From the NCBI RefSeq assembly GCF_000313135.1, contig NW_004457466.1:6314-70313 (forward strand): a stretch of 64,000 nucleotides of DNA, read 5' to 3'. Source of the stretch: Acanthamoeba castellanii str. Neff (taxonomy: Eukaryota; Discosea; Longamoebia; Acanthamoebidae). Below the pieces are notes generated by a model. The model was given only the letters and a program-made list of their open reading frames with translations, searched no databases and was not told the DNA's origin. This document shows, piece by piece, positions 45,467 through 56,782 of the stretch. The translations under genes were made by a program, and so were the position numbers. Each line of letters opens with the position of its first letter. Positions within the stretch are counted from its first letter, which is position 1.

Positions 45467-47299
45467 TCAGGTGTCAGTGGTCTCGAGGTCGGAGAGGCTG
45501 TCGTTTACGCTCACCGGGCTGTACGCTCGACGAGCGTAGTTGACACTGCACACAGGGCCGAGAGAGTGAGGCTCACGGCGGCGTGTCTTGCGTGGGAGCG
45601 GCAAGAGGAGGGACACGAACCTGCCGACTTCGGCGTACTGCCGTCGGAAGAGGCGAGCGTGGAGCGATGGGATGGCCACGCGGAGGATTTCTTCGAGAGA
45701 GGCCAGCACGATGATGGGAAGCACGATGAAGGGCGACGCGATGATCATGAGCAAGTGCTGCCACCAGCGGTAGCGCGACCACACCTCCTGATTCGACAGC
45801 CCGTACACAACGCAATTCAAGAACCCTGATGAAGGTTCACACAACCAATGGTCAGACAATGCAAAGCCAAACAAAGAGTGAAGAGAACGCCGTACCTTGT
45901 GCAGGAGAGAAAGCGTTCTGGATGAGGCCGAGCCAGAAGAGCCAGCAGTGCGGAGCAATATAGGTTTCAATGTGCGACGCGACGTTCGGCGCCCAGCACA
46001 CGGCGTACACCAGCACGAACAGCGCGAGTCGGTGCTGGATCTTTGCGGATAGATGGTTCTTCGTCCCTGCCACGCGCGGTAAGTGCGTGTCCACCCACGA
46101 CAGCCACAAGAGGGGAAGCGGAAGCGAGGGCAGTGTGTAGACAAACCTCGGTGTTTTCGGCTTCTTCGCTGCACATAGAAGGCGATGATGCCATAGAGAA
46201 AGATGTTCACGAAGAACGAGATGATCATGGGAAGCTCCCAGAAGATGAATAGATAGGGCTCCTTGGGGTGACACCTGCAGGTCGATGCAGACGTAGGTAG
46301 TTAGCACTGTGTCATGCATCACCACCAAGATAACGGGAGGGGAATGGTACCATCCGCTCTCGGTCTTCTGGTACCAGTCCGCGGCCAGCAAAATAATACA
46401 AAACACTGGTGGGAGCGAAATTAACGGTACGGAAGGGCCGGTATGCGTATACAGGTATAGTGTATAGAAGAGAGGGTACCCAGAGGCGTGCCCCAACACA
46501 CGATGTGGGCAACGATCATGAACACGTTCGTCCAGTTCCACTTCTTGCCTGCGCTCGTGCCTTTGCTTCCCTGTGGGAGAAGAAAAGGAGAGAAAATGAG
46601 AAGGTGGGCTATGCGGAAAGCGCGTGAGAAGGAGTGAAGGCACACCTCGGAAAGCATCATATCCTTGTGCCACACGATTGCGTAGAACAGATAGAAGGCG
46701 ATGCACGACGACCAGAAGAACGATGCCACAACAGAGAACTCGATGAAGCTGCGCAGCGTGAGGCACGTCGCCCAACTGTACTCCGAGGCAGCGAAGAGCC
46801 AGCTCTGGCTCAGCGCAATCGCAAACGACGCCATCAAGTCTGACGTAGGAAGGAGGAAACGTTATGAATTAGCGATGACCACGTATTTGTCAGTTTCCTT
46901 CCATTCAACGGCGGGTCTGGTAGACCAGGTTGGGTGATGGTACCGGCGATGGCCAGCCAGAAGATAATTTGGGAGACGACCAGGCGTCGGCTGAACATGA
47001 GGTAGTGCACCACCACGAACGAGCTCCCCATGAGGCTGCACTTGTGCAAGCGTTCTTGCAGGGTGAGTGCTCATGAATACAATAAAATTATTAAATAAAT
47101 AAAATATTAAATAGGAATAATGAACGCACCTGAGGAGGGCGGAAGCAAGATTTACGCCCCCCAGAATCTGGGTGTCCTCGTGGGTGTACTCTTCCTGCAG
47201 GGAAAAAGACAAAATACCATAGATCAAAAAAAAAATCATCGCGGAGGTGGGGAAGAAGGGAGATCGTACGATGCAGCCGAAATAATGACTGGCACTCAT
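45467..47299 (-). CDS. cAMP-receptor-like (class E) G-protein-coupled receptor
   Basis: Nine exons on the minus strand: 47270-47299, 47130-47194, 46944-47035, 46646-46839, 46480-46570, 46351-46405, 46147-46274, 45896-46066, 45467-45825 (1185 nt, 394 aa). Seven membrane segments can be laid out, including WNWTNVFMIVAHIVCW, LPMIISFFVNIFLYGIIAFY, LALFVLVYAVCWAPNVAS and the TM7 motif NAFSPAQGFLNCVVYGLS, which is characteristic of Dictyostelium cAR/CRL and related receptors. Loop 3 is basic (QRRSRKH). The last TM is followed by a further hydrophobic stretch and a Ser/Thr-rich tail with many possible phosphorylation sites. The ligand is unknown. Early frames upstream of 47299 lack an ATG, and the intron after exon 1 removes a tempting hydrophobic shadow. 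Confidence 0.8.
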
Positions 47300-47626
47300 T
47301 CTGCCCGAGAGGTAGCTGTACAAGTCTTTATACAATTGAAGTCAATGGGGCCGGCCGTTTGGGATTACCCCCTTGCACCAGAGAATCCAGAAGATGTAAC
47401 GGAAAACGACTGCGAGGATGTCTCCGCAAATGACGTTACTTCGCATTTCGGCAGTACTGGAATGCCGATCATTCCAAACAGTTTTGCCGCCAATGTGGTC
47501 GTTTCGGCCGAGCTGACAGCCAAAAACAAGAAGCCAACACCTCGGGAACACGCGATTAAAATCAAAACAAAAAATAAATCACCAATTTTGTGCAAAAGAA
47601 AAACAGAACGCGACCAATCAACAACG
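47300..47626. promoter_or_regulatory. Divergent intergenic GPCR/ethanolamine kinase
   Basis: 327 bp between two divergent ATGs, AT-richer near 47530-47600. Open frames here have no family match. Confidence 0.45.
47326..47332 (-). promoter_or_regulatory. TATA-like element upstream of GPCR
   Basis: TATAAAG on the minus strand, ~27-33 nt before the chosen ATG. This would require a very short 5' UTR. Confidence 0.3.
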
Positions 47627-49333
47627 ATGGAGGAAGAGAGAATCAGAAAGAGGAAGGAGCTGCAGGAATGGATTCAGCAGCGTTATCCCGTGCTGGACAT
47701 CACGATTGAGGGAGATCTCGAGGCCGGTGCTGCGGAAGTGTTCACTCACTTCTTCCCCAAATGGGACAGATCTAAGATGCATCTCCACCAGTTCACGGAT
47801 GGCATCACCAACAAGCTCTACAAGGTGCCTTCCTATTCAGATTTTGCACGATTTCGCTCGCTCTGCTGCAATCTGCCCACGGAACGTGATTTAACTCCAT
47901 TTTGGCCAACTGACTGACGTGCCTTCGCAGGTTGTGGCTCAGCTGGAGGAGACGCCGCGAGGGGAGGACTCGCCACCCGAGAAAACTGCACTTGTGCGCA
48001 TCTACGGCGAGCGCACCGAGGTCATGATCGACAGGTTCGCCGTCGTTCTCTTGTGCTGTTTCCCTCTAACTCCGACTACAATTTTAATTTTCGGTGTTGG
48101 CGTGCAGGGAGAGCGAGCTGACAACACTCGTCTGCCTGGGCAAACTCGGCCTCTGCTCTCCGCTCTACGGCCGCTTCAACAACGGTATCTGCTATGGCTT
48201 TGTGGAAGGCAAGCCCTTCACACCCGACGACATGAAGGCCCCCGAGAAGTTCAAGCTCGTACGCATTCCTCCGTGAGCTACATTTCTTGTGGTATTTTTT
48301 TAACAACAAAAAAAACCAATCTTTTCTCGTGCGCAGGTGGCTCATCAACTGGCGCTGTTCCACGCAGTGGACGTGTTCGGAGAGCGAAAACCCGCCCTGT
48401 TCAATACCCTCCGAAAGTGGTTGTTGGAGATTCCTGACTCTTTTGATGATCAAGAGAAGAACCGGTGCGTGCCCCTTACTCCTTTAGCGTCCCCCTCCCG
48501 GTGGTACACTTATCGGATGGCCTTGTGTGGCGATCGCTTTGCGACTGTGCAGACGGCTGCAGGAGCAATTTTCCATGAAGAGATGTGTCGAAGAGCTGGA
48601 GTTCTTGGAGGAGCAGCTGAGCGGGACCACCTCGGATGTCGTGTTTTGCCATAACGACCTCCTGTCCGCCAACATCCTCTACCAGGCGGCCTCGGCCCCG
48701 GATGCCAAGCCTGCGAAAGTGCGCTTCATCGACTACGAGTATGGCAACTATAACTGGCGGGCGTACGTTGATCATCCCATGCACTCACTCGCGTAATCGC
48801 CCTGCGTGATGGCAAACGCTTATCTGCTCCCTCCTCACTTCTGATCAGCTACGACATCGCGAACCATTTTTGTGAGATGATGGGCTATACGGTGGACGGC
48901 TCGAAGTTCCCCACGAAGGAGTTCCAACTCGAGTGGCTTCGGGCCTACATTGCCGCCCAGCGCCACATCGGAAAGAACCCTGCCTATCAGGCCGCCGAAC
49001 CGGTACGGCGATTGCCAACCTTGCGCCCCTGCTCAAGGCCTCTGGAGCCCTCCGTACACTCACATTGGCTGAATTTCCCAGGAGCTCGGAGAGGAGGACG
49101 CAGTATCACAGGAGGACGTGGATGCTCTCTACGAGGAGGTCAAGCGGTTCACACCCGCGCCATCCTTCCACTGGGGCGTGTGGGCACTTGTACAGGCTCG
49201 TTACTCCTCGCTCGAGACCTTCGATTACATCGGCTATTCGTCGAAGCTGTTCGAGCGATACCACACGAGGAAGGAGGAGGTCTACGGCTTCCGCTACGGC
49301 AAGTCCCCCGCGGCCGCCGCCAAGCAAGAATGA
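47627..49333 (+). CDS. Ethanolamine/choline kinase
   Basis: Phosphorylates ethanolamine (or choline) with ATP, the first step of the Kennedy pathway to phosphatidylethanolamine, in the cytosol. Exons: 47627-47824, 47931-48034, 48108-48258, 48337-48464, 48553-48762, 48849-49002, 49082-49333 (1197 nt, 398 aa). The kinase-like fold is seen in order: DGITNKLYK (nucleotide loop), ALVRIYGERTEVMIDR, FNNGICYGFVEGKPF, the Brenner catalytic motif VVFCHNDLLSANIL, RFIDYEYGNYNWRAYDIANHFCE, and a C-terminal WGVWALVQARYSSLETFDYIGYS. IDYEY and DIANHF forms are closest to ethanolamine kinases; substrate choice between choline and ethanolamine cannot be fixed from this. Confidence 0.92.
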
Positions 49334-49477
49334 TCTTTGGCCGGGCTTGGCGCGACACACCAGCTGACGGGCATGGTGTGTGCCTTGTTCTTGCCACACT
49401 TTATTTTGATTTTATTTTTGGGCCAATACATTTTCCTCAAGTTGCACAGCAACCAGCGTTTTGGCGCCATTTGCGCG

Positions 49478-49483
49478 AATAAA
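49478..49483 (+). terminator. Candidate polyadenylation signal
   Basis: AATAAA 145 nt after the ethanolamine kinase stop; it may instead lie in the next gene's upstream region. Confidence 0.3.
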
Positions 49484-49569
49484 AGGCGCACGAAAATTTG
49501 GAAGAGGCCAAGAAAAGCTTTTCTCTCGCCGGGCAGGGTCGTTCGGCTCAACCCGCGATTGTTGTGTGG

Positions 49570-52364
49570 ATGGATTGGGAAACGGAGGACCGCGCGACAG
49601 ACGAACAGCCCCCAGGAGTGGAGGAAAGAGAGAGCGCGAATGGTGGCGCATCAGAGAAGAGGGGAAGGAAGAGGCAGAGAGAAGATCTCGATGGGGGCGC
49701 ATCTGCTCTCCTCCCGCCTCCAATGAGCCCCGCCGAGCTCACATCGCACATCAAGGGCGAGATGTTCTCTACCGTTGGAACCGAACTCATGGAGCTCGAG
49801 AATTCGGTCGAGAAATTCAACACCTTCTTGCGAAATCACGAGATGTTTCCCTATCTCAGCGAATTCATTCAGCAATTCTTCGACCTCTCCAAGCGCGTGA
49901 AGACGAGGATGCAAGACTTGCACACTCTCTACTCATTCCTGGTACGTTAATTTGCTTGCACCAGCGAATCACCAGTTTTTTTTTTGAAGTATTGATAATC
50001 ATTTCATTCATTTTTTTTCTTCAGAATGGTCACCAAATGTCGGCCTCGAAGACGTCGGCAGGCTACTTCAGCGTATTGCCGCAGGAGTTGTGCCTCTACA
50101 TCCTCTCCTTCCTCGAGTGGCGAGATCTGTCCAGCATGAGCCTGCTCAATCGTCAATGGCAGAGTCTCTCGCGGGACAATATGCTCTGGAAGGCCCTCTG
50201 CGCCAAGCACTGGAAGGAAATGTGGAACTCATCTTCGAGGGGAGGCTTGTCCTCATCATCGACGAACCTGTCTTCCCTCTCCGCTCTATCCCCCACCTCG
50301 TCATCGTCGTCAGCTGCTGCCGAGCTGGAGGACGACGTCCTCGAGGAGACAGCAGAAGAAGATGGCGGCCGAGCCACTTCTGAGCCCGTGAAGAAAAAGC
50401 TCAAGGTGGACGTCTCGGCGCCGGACGCCTCGACACCGCCTGCCTGGCAGGACGTGTTCAAGAGCCGGCTCTTGGTCGACCGGAACTGGCGGATGGGCAA
50501 CTGCGCCGCACGCACTCTTGCCCCCCAGTCAGAGGTGGAGAGTGCCGCCTTTTGTCTTCACTTCGACGATGAGCGTTTCGTCACGGCCACTGATACTATT
50601 GAGGTACTTCCTTATCCATTTATCACTGACGCACTGCAGGGAAGAGACTGACTTCTCCCGGCGCCAGGTATTCAATGTCAACACGGGTGAGCTGATCCGA
50701 ACGATGCGCGGCCACACGGACTCCGTGATGTGCTTGGACTTCAACAAAAAGTGGATTGTCAGCGGTTCTAAAGGTTTGCTCTGGTCCACCACGCGTCCAT
50801 TCCTTGCATCGAGAAACTCTCGTACTTTAGTCTGACCGTGCTCATTCATCGCAGACAATACGATCCGCGTGTGGGACGTCAAAACGGGGCATGTCAAGTA
50901 CGTACTCGACGGTCATGCCAACGGTGTGCGCACGGTGCGGTTCGATGATAAAATAATCGGTATCAAGCTTCTTCTTCGTCGCCTTGGCCTCGCCCTGCAC
51001 TTGCACTCACTTGCTCGCCTCTTCCACATTTAGTGAGCGGATCTCGAGATTCGACGATCAAGGTGTGGGATCTGGAGCAAGGCGTGCCTTTGCGCACCAT
51101 GGTCGGTCATGCCTACACCGTGTACTGCCTCGAGTTTGATAACCGCTACATCATATCCGGCTCAGTCGGTACGAACATCTCCTCGTGTGGCGTCTTGGCG
51201 CCACAGTCCTAACTCCTGGTTCCTTCCTCTTTTTAGATAAAACAATTCGCGTTTGGGATGTGGAAACTGGGGAGCCTGTGACCATGCTAAAGGGCCACGG
51301 CAACTCCATTCGCTGCCTCAAGTTCGATCAATCGCGACTAGTCTCTGGAGCCTGGGTACGAAGCACCCGGCCGAATCGCTCGGATTGTGGTGTTGTGTGG
51401 CTAATCGATTAATGTTGTGGCCTGATAGGACAATCATGTCAAGCTGTGGGATCTAGAGACCTCCAAGTGTATCACCGCCTACAAGGGCCACACAGATCGC
51501 GTGATGTGCCTCCAGTTCGATCAGAACAAAATTGGTTCGCGCCACCTCTCCGTTTGAGCTGTAAGGCTTCGTACTCACCTATCGGCCCGTTCGGGTTCCG
51601 CACTTTCTCCGTACAGTAAGCGGCTCTGTTGACAAGACAGTTCGCATCTGGGACATGCGCACGAGTAGTCCTGCCATCATCCTCAAGGGTCACAGCTCGT
51701 GTGTCTACGACCTGCACTTTGACGACTTCAAGATCGGTATCCTTGACCCGTTCCTGCCTCCGTGGCATGCACAAGATCTTGGGGTAACTGACTGCTTCAT
51801 CCACACAGTGAGCGCAAGCAAGGATCGAGGTTTGATCACGTGGGACTTCAAAGCACCGCGCCCACGCGATCGACTCACCGTGGCCACGCTCGACGGCGAA
51901 GGTTGCTACGTGTTCGACGCCGCTTTTGACTCTCCCTCGGCCAGTGCCCCTGCTCCGGCTCCCACGCTGGAGCCGCTTATCGTGGTTCCCTACGAGGTAT
52001 GGCTCGCGCTTCCCTACCTCTTTATGCCGACAACTTTCATTTATCCACCGCATACGTATATCTTATGGCACAGGCCGGTGTGCACAACTCTCCCAATCAC
52101 GCTCTCGAGAGCGGAGACCCTCACGCCCATCCTCTGACGTATGAACCGACAGGCGAACAGCTAGGCGGTGATCAAAGCGACGAGCGGCCGTCGGAGAGGA
52201 TTGAATGGGAGAACGACACAGAGAGAGAACACCAAGAGGAAGAGCAGCATCACGATGCCGCCACGGTCCAGGCCGACGGCAACAACTATAACGGCGACGG
52301 CCACACCAACGGCGACGGCCATGCGCCGGACATCTACTACACCAATGACGACGGCCTCTCCTAG
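49570..52364 (+). CDS. F-box/WD40 protein
   Basis: Substrate receptor of an SCF ubiquitin ligase. Exons: 49570-49941, 50025-50603, 50668-50773, 50855-50959, 51034-51168, 51237-51355, 51429-51534, 51617-51736, 51809-51996, 52074-52364 (2121 nt, 706 aa). An N-terminal helical region (ELTSHIKGEMF..FLRNHEMF..) could be a dimerisation domain as in Cdc4/beta-TrCP. The F-box is at ~142-180 (LPQELCLYILSFLEWRDLSSM). Seven WD repeats follow, with repeated GH..V.CL.F and DxTIRVWD/DKTVRIWD units, the set used to bind phosphodegrons. The introns mostly fall once per blade in the same phase, right before VSGS or DNT/DKT. The C-tail is acidic with Gly/Asp/Asn-rich runs. Confidence 0.92.
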
Positions 52365-52842
52365 CTCCCCGCAGAGCAGTGCAAGCCCTGCCTGGGCGCT
52401 GGTATTTCGGTGTGCAAAACAAAGGAAGCGAAGATGGCTCTCGAACGCGCGTCCTTCGTGCCAGAGCCAGGAACCAGCGCCGAGGAATGCGTGAGGAATG
52501 TGTCCGCGTAAAAAAGTCACCGACAGGGCGGGTTTGGGCGGGATTTCGTGTTGTTTTGAGTTTGTTCTGTGTGGGTGCGCCCGCGATTGAGCACCGGACG
52601 CTCGGACAGGTGCCATGCTGCGCCACGAGACGCGATGGAGCCCAGGGCAAGACGCACCCTCCGAACCACACCTGCGCGTTCACCTCTCACTTTCGTGCCC
52701 GCTTCCTTGAACTTGTCCGGCTTGCTCCCCGCACACAGCCCCCCACCTCCCTTGTCACATTTGTTTCTTCAATCCTCTCGAGAACCTCAACAACAACAGC
52801 AGCAGCTAGCAACAATAGCACTCGACAACCCACGCGACAGAA
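52365..52842 (+). other. Intergenic between two F-box genes
   Basis: 478 bp. It includes a CAA/CAG-rich run (about 52786-52820) just before the next ATG, likely 5' UTR. No gene seen. Confidence 0.5.
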
Positions 52843-54939
52843 ATGCTCGCTGCTCTGGTTCCGTTCATCCTACCACACAAGCACAGCGTGCACGACAACG
52901 ACTCGCCGGTGCCGAATCGAAAACGCTCAGCTCCGGTCGAGGCACAAGATGACTTGGCGGGCGACTCCTCTTCAGATGAGGAGGGCCACTACCTCTCTCC
53001 GATGGAGGAGAGCGAGGATGAAGCAGAGTCGCTGAGCATGCACGACGTCTACCCAGACCACGAGGAGGAAGAGGAGTCCTCCTGCATGATGCTGGAGGAC
53101 CTCCACAGTCACCCCCGCTTCAACCTGCTGACCGAGCTGCCCACCGAGATCCTCTTCCATGTCCTCCAGTACCTCAGCCCCCGACACCTCCTCTCCCTGC
53201 GCCTGGTACCGTTCTCTCCCTTTCCTCTTCCGCTACTCGCTACTCGGTTCTATTTCTCAACGAGCTCGCCTCCCGCGTTCTTGTGGTCGCGTGAGAGCAG
53301 GCCAACCGGTGGCTGCACCAAGTGTGTGGAGACGACCACCTGTGGCATGGCTTCGTGAGGAGCCGCTGGCCGTCGCCGCGCCACTACGGGTCCACCCAGG
53401 GCATGGCCGACGAGTCGTGGGCGCAGGCCTACGAGCGGATGGAGTGGAACACCAACCGGCCGGTCGTGCTCAAGGGCTGGCTCTACGACTTCCCGTCGCT
53501 CTTCGCCGCGCCGCTCGAGCTGAGCCGCGACTCGATCAGTGCCTACCGGCGCGAGCGCCACTACGCCACGGAGATGGCCCAGCAGGAAGAGGAGGAGGTG
53601 CTGCAGGTCCAGTTCTTCCTCTCCCACTGCAGTGGACCCACCGAGCGACGCGAGAAGAAGGCCACCGTGTGGTACTCCAACGACAAGCTGGGTCGGGCGT
53701 GGAACAAGACCCTGGCCGACGTCAGCGGTGGCGTGCGGCCGCCGCTCAAGGCCCTCACGCACAGCACGGTGGTGATCAGCATCAACACGACGCTGGTGGG
53801 ACTCGACAAGTGCACCGGCCAGGAGCTGTGGCGACACAAGCTCTTCTGCAACTACCTGGTGGCTGCCACGCATGAGGATCGCGACATCGTCTACGCCGTG
53901 GGCTGCGATGACATGGTCTACGAGGGCCGCATAGTCGTGCGCGAGCGGCCGCTCGTCGCACTCGACGCTCGCACCGGCCGCGAGTTGTGGCGCGCTGATC
54001 TCCTCCCGCTCAGCAACGACATGCGCTGCGAGCCCTCCAAGCCCATCGTTCTCTCGCCCAGTACGGACCGCATCCGCCCTCGCTCTCTGCCCTCGCACCC
54101 CTTTTGATCTCATTGTTATGGCGTACAGATTACCTGATGACGTCGATCGAGGACTTCCCTCCGTGCCCGTCGTCGTCGCTCATCGTCAGCGCCAAGACCG
54201 GCGCCGTCAGCTTCGTCGTCAAGGGGGTGCGTTTCTCTTTTTGTCGGTTTCATGTTCGACATGAATGAAGCCCGTGTGCTGATCAACAATATGTGTTTGG
54301 TGTTGGCTACGTGTGCAGGAGGTGACGGCGTGCGTGCATGCCAATGACAAGCTGGTGATGATCAAGGACGGTCGCGGCAGCTGCCACACGCTCGCCGGAG
54401 AGCAGGCCTGGGAGCTGTCCAAGACGTTCAGCGGCCGGGTGGGCGCCAAGGGGGGCATAGTGCCTCTCCAGGACGGCTCCTTCGTCTTCTACCACTACTC
54501 CCATGTCATCGACGCGGTCGTGCAGGTGGTCCTCGTCAACGCCCAAGGGTACGCTCATCACACCGTCTGGCTGGCACCACACTTGGTGAAGGCAACAGCG
54601 ATTGCTCATACTCCTCCTCCGTTCGTCTTCCCTCTGCGCGCAGGCAGGAGGAGTGGTGGCTGGAGTGCGGAGGTGCCACCAACGGCACGCGGAAGATCTA
54701 CCACAGCATCAACGCCGAGGTCAGGGGCGAAGCGGGTATCCTGCTTACGTGCGAATCGTCCCAAGGCTGCTGGGTGCACGTACGTTCCACTACCGCGCCC
54801 ACAACCGCTTCGCCTGCATTCCTTCCTAACTCTGGCTCGTCGTGTTTTCACTGTACAGCTGGTGTCGTGGGAGGGCAAGACAGTGTTCCGCTGGGAGAAG
54901 GAAGAGTCCTTGAACCCAAGCCACCACTGGGTGTTGTGA
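52843..54939 (+). CDS. F-box protein with PQQ-like beta-propeller
   Basis: Exons: 52843-53205, 53301-54060, 54129-54226, 54319-54548, 54644-54779, 54859-54939 (1668 nt, 555 aa). An acidic N-tail precedes an F-box (~LLTELPTEILFHVLQYLSPR, then LANRWLHQVCGDDHLWHGFV), which should bind SKP1. The C-terminal ~300 residues contain PQQ-type blades: TLVGLDKCTGQELWRHKL, PLVALDARTGRELWRADL and SLIVSAKTGAVSFVV. F-box plus quinoprotein-like propeller suggests an SCF receptor using this propeller for substrate binding, by analogy with WD40 types. No known orthologue recognised. It follows another F-box propeller gene, but the blades are of a different family, so they are not simple duplicates. Confidence 0.8.
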
Positions 54940-55564
54940 TAGCCCAACCAAGCCTTCATTCTTTGATTCGTCTCACACCTATTTGTAGATAGCTCACTCA
55001 TACACCTGTACATAATATTCTCTTCTCTCGTTGGAGTATCTCCACGTTATACTGTGGTGTTAATAAACCATCAACATGGACCCAATCATCTGAGCTTGAT
55101 CAATCACATGACTGGTGCTGCCGGCATTCGATGCTACGTATCGATCAGCTACACGGCTCATCCTGCAGCCAATCGGCTCTACAACGTGCGCTCCATCTTC
55201 ATTTTCAGGTGTGTGGCACAAGGCGTCATCCGGCACTTCTTCTGGCGCATCTCGCCGATCGGCTTGTTCGTCCCTCCCGCGGCTTTTGCCACCGGCAAGG
55301 TGCTGGTTCCTCTCGAAATTGTTAACCGCGCAACATGCCAGGTTGCAGGCAGCAGCCTCCCCTTTGCCGAGACCCCGAGAGGTGTAAAGGGAATGTGTAT
55401 GGTATATGATGATATAGGACTAGCAGATCCACTAGTATACGAAGCTATGTACATAAGCTGTGGTGTTGAGTTGTAGATAACAATATTATTGGGTGTCGTG
55501 AAGGTCGGGCCGTTGAGCGGGATCTCAGCGCTCTCTGAGGAAGTCGGCGACGACGGTGATATGT
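54940..55564 (+). other. 3' region of F-box gene and spacer
   Basis: 625 bp. A 140-codon open frame at 55054-55476 matches nothing I know and runs through an AT-rich end; I do not call it a gene. Confidence 0.5.
55062..55067 (+). terminator. Candidate polyadenylation signal of F-box/PQQ gene
   Basis: AATAAA 123 nt beyond the stop codon of the F-box/PQQ gene. Confidence 0.45.
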
Positions 55565-56782
55565 TCAGTTGGGCGCCAGGCGGAGCGGAGCCGCTGGCGC
55601 CACCATCGATGCCAGGTGCAGTCCCGCCGAGGCGTGGGCTGGGAAAAAGTGGAGCGGCAGGGCTGGACGCGGGAGCGCGAGGGAGCCCAGGCTGGGCAGC
55701 ACCAGATCGCCCGCCCTGCTGCTGTGGCTGGCGCTCGCCCTCGGCTGCGGAAGAGCGAAGGAAAGCGAAGACGATGACGAAGACGGAGGAGACGAGTAGG
55801 GAGACGAAGAGGAGTGAAGCAGCTGACGAGGAGGAGATGAGGGCGGCGACGAAGACCAGGAGGAGGAGTGCGATGAAGGCGAAGGGTAGCGGGCCGCGGC
55901 GAGGGCGCTGACGTTGGCCAGAGACATGAGCGAGTGGGTCGAGGAGGTGACCGAGGGTGACGAGGTGGGCGAGGCGGCCCCCGACGACGACAGCGCGGGC
56001 GAGGGAGACGAAGCGGCCGTGGCCGTGGGCGAGGCCGTCGACAGGAACTGGAGCGGCACCACGTCCACCGCCGTCCCGTCCGACCGCGGCAGCAGCAGCG
56101 CCAGCTGGTGGGCCGCCGAGCCCGGGGTCGAATAGTACGATGACGACGAGCCGGGCTTGCGGTCCTTGGCGGTCGCGCCCGCTGCGGCGTAGGCGCTCAC
56201 GACGTCGACGTTGCGGTTACGCTCGAGGGCCTGCATGGCCGACGAGACCATCATCAACGAGGTGGCCAACCGACCGTTGGTGTTGGCGCTGCCGCTGATG
56301 TTGTTGTTGTTGGCAGACACGGGAGCGCTGACCGTGCGCCGACGCTTTCCCCGGATCTGGGCCGCTGTCTGTTGGCCCCCGGGCGCGGCGTTGTGGCGCT
56401 GTCGCTTGACCCCTCGCGACCCAGCCTCGGCCGAGGAAGTCGACGCAGCTGGTCCGTTGTCGCCAGCCGACTGCCCGGCTACGGCCGGCGGGTACGAGTT
56501 CTGGATCACCATCGGGTCGTGGTCCTGGCGCGGCTGCTTCTGGTGCTCGGACGAGACGAGTTTGGTGAGGCCGGCGGAAGAGGCAGGAGGCGGTGAAGAG
56601 GTGGTGATGGTGGTGGCGGGGTTGATGGTGGGATTCGCGGCGGTTTTCGCTGCGGCGCCGCGGTTTCTTGGCCGGCACCGATCGCAGTAGCCGCGCCTCT
56701 TGGGCCGAAACACCTGGCACTTGATGCAGACGGCGTGCTCGGGGTAGGCCGTGGCTCCCTTCGGTCGTCCCCTCTTGATCAT
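55565..56782 (-). CDS. AT-hook protein with C4 zinc-binding motif
   Basis: Single-exon, 405 aa. The N-terminus is MIKRGRPKGATAYPEH, where RGRP is the AT-hook core for minor-groove binding. Then come CIKC and YCDRC (Cys19, Cys22, Cys33, Cys36; C-x2-C-x10-C-x2-C) rich in Lys/Arg, a likely small zinc ribbon or knuckle. The rest is Ser/Ala/Pro-rich and disordered, with a bipartite-like basic patch (GVKRQRH..GKRRRTVS). The pattern suggests a nuclear chromatin or transcription protein. I know no family with exactly this N-terminal pairing. Its upstream region is the longest gene-free stretch of the window. Confidence 0.75.
   Translation of the reverse strand: MIKRGRPKGATAYPEHAVCIKCQVFRPKRRGYCDRCRPRNRGAAAKTAANPTINPATTITTSSPPPASSAGLTKLVSSEHQKQPRQDHDPMVIQNSYPPAVAGQSAGDNGPAASTSSAEAGSRGVKRQRHNAAPGGQQTAAQIRGKRRRTVSAPVSANNNNISGSANTNGRLATSLMMVSSAMQALERNRNVDVVSAYAAAGATAKDRKPGSSSSYYSTPGSAAHQLALLLPRSDGTAVDVVPLQFLSTASPTATAASSPSPALSSSGAASPTSSPSVTSSTHSLMSLANVSALAAARYPSPSSHSSSWSSSPPSSPPRQLLHSSSSPYSSPPSSSSSSLSFALPQPRASASHSSRAGDLVLPSLGSLALPRPALPLHFFPAHASAGLHLASMVAPAAPLRLAPN

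Noticed and set aside
47195..47269. Hydrophobic stretch before TM1 of the GPCR
   Set aside because: It falls in an intron (GTACG to TGCAG); splicing gives a better seven-helix model.
55054..55476. 140-codon plus frame as a gene
   Set aside because: No family match, follows a polyadenylation signal, and its C-part is AT-rich non-coding in look.
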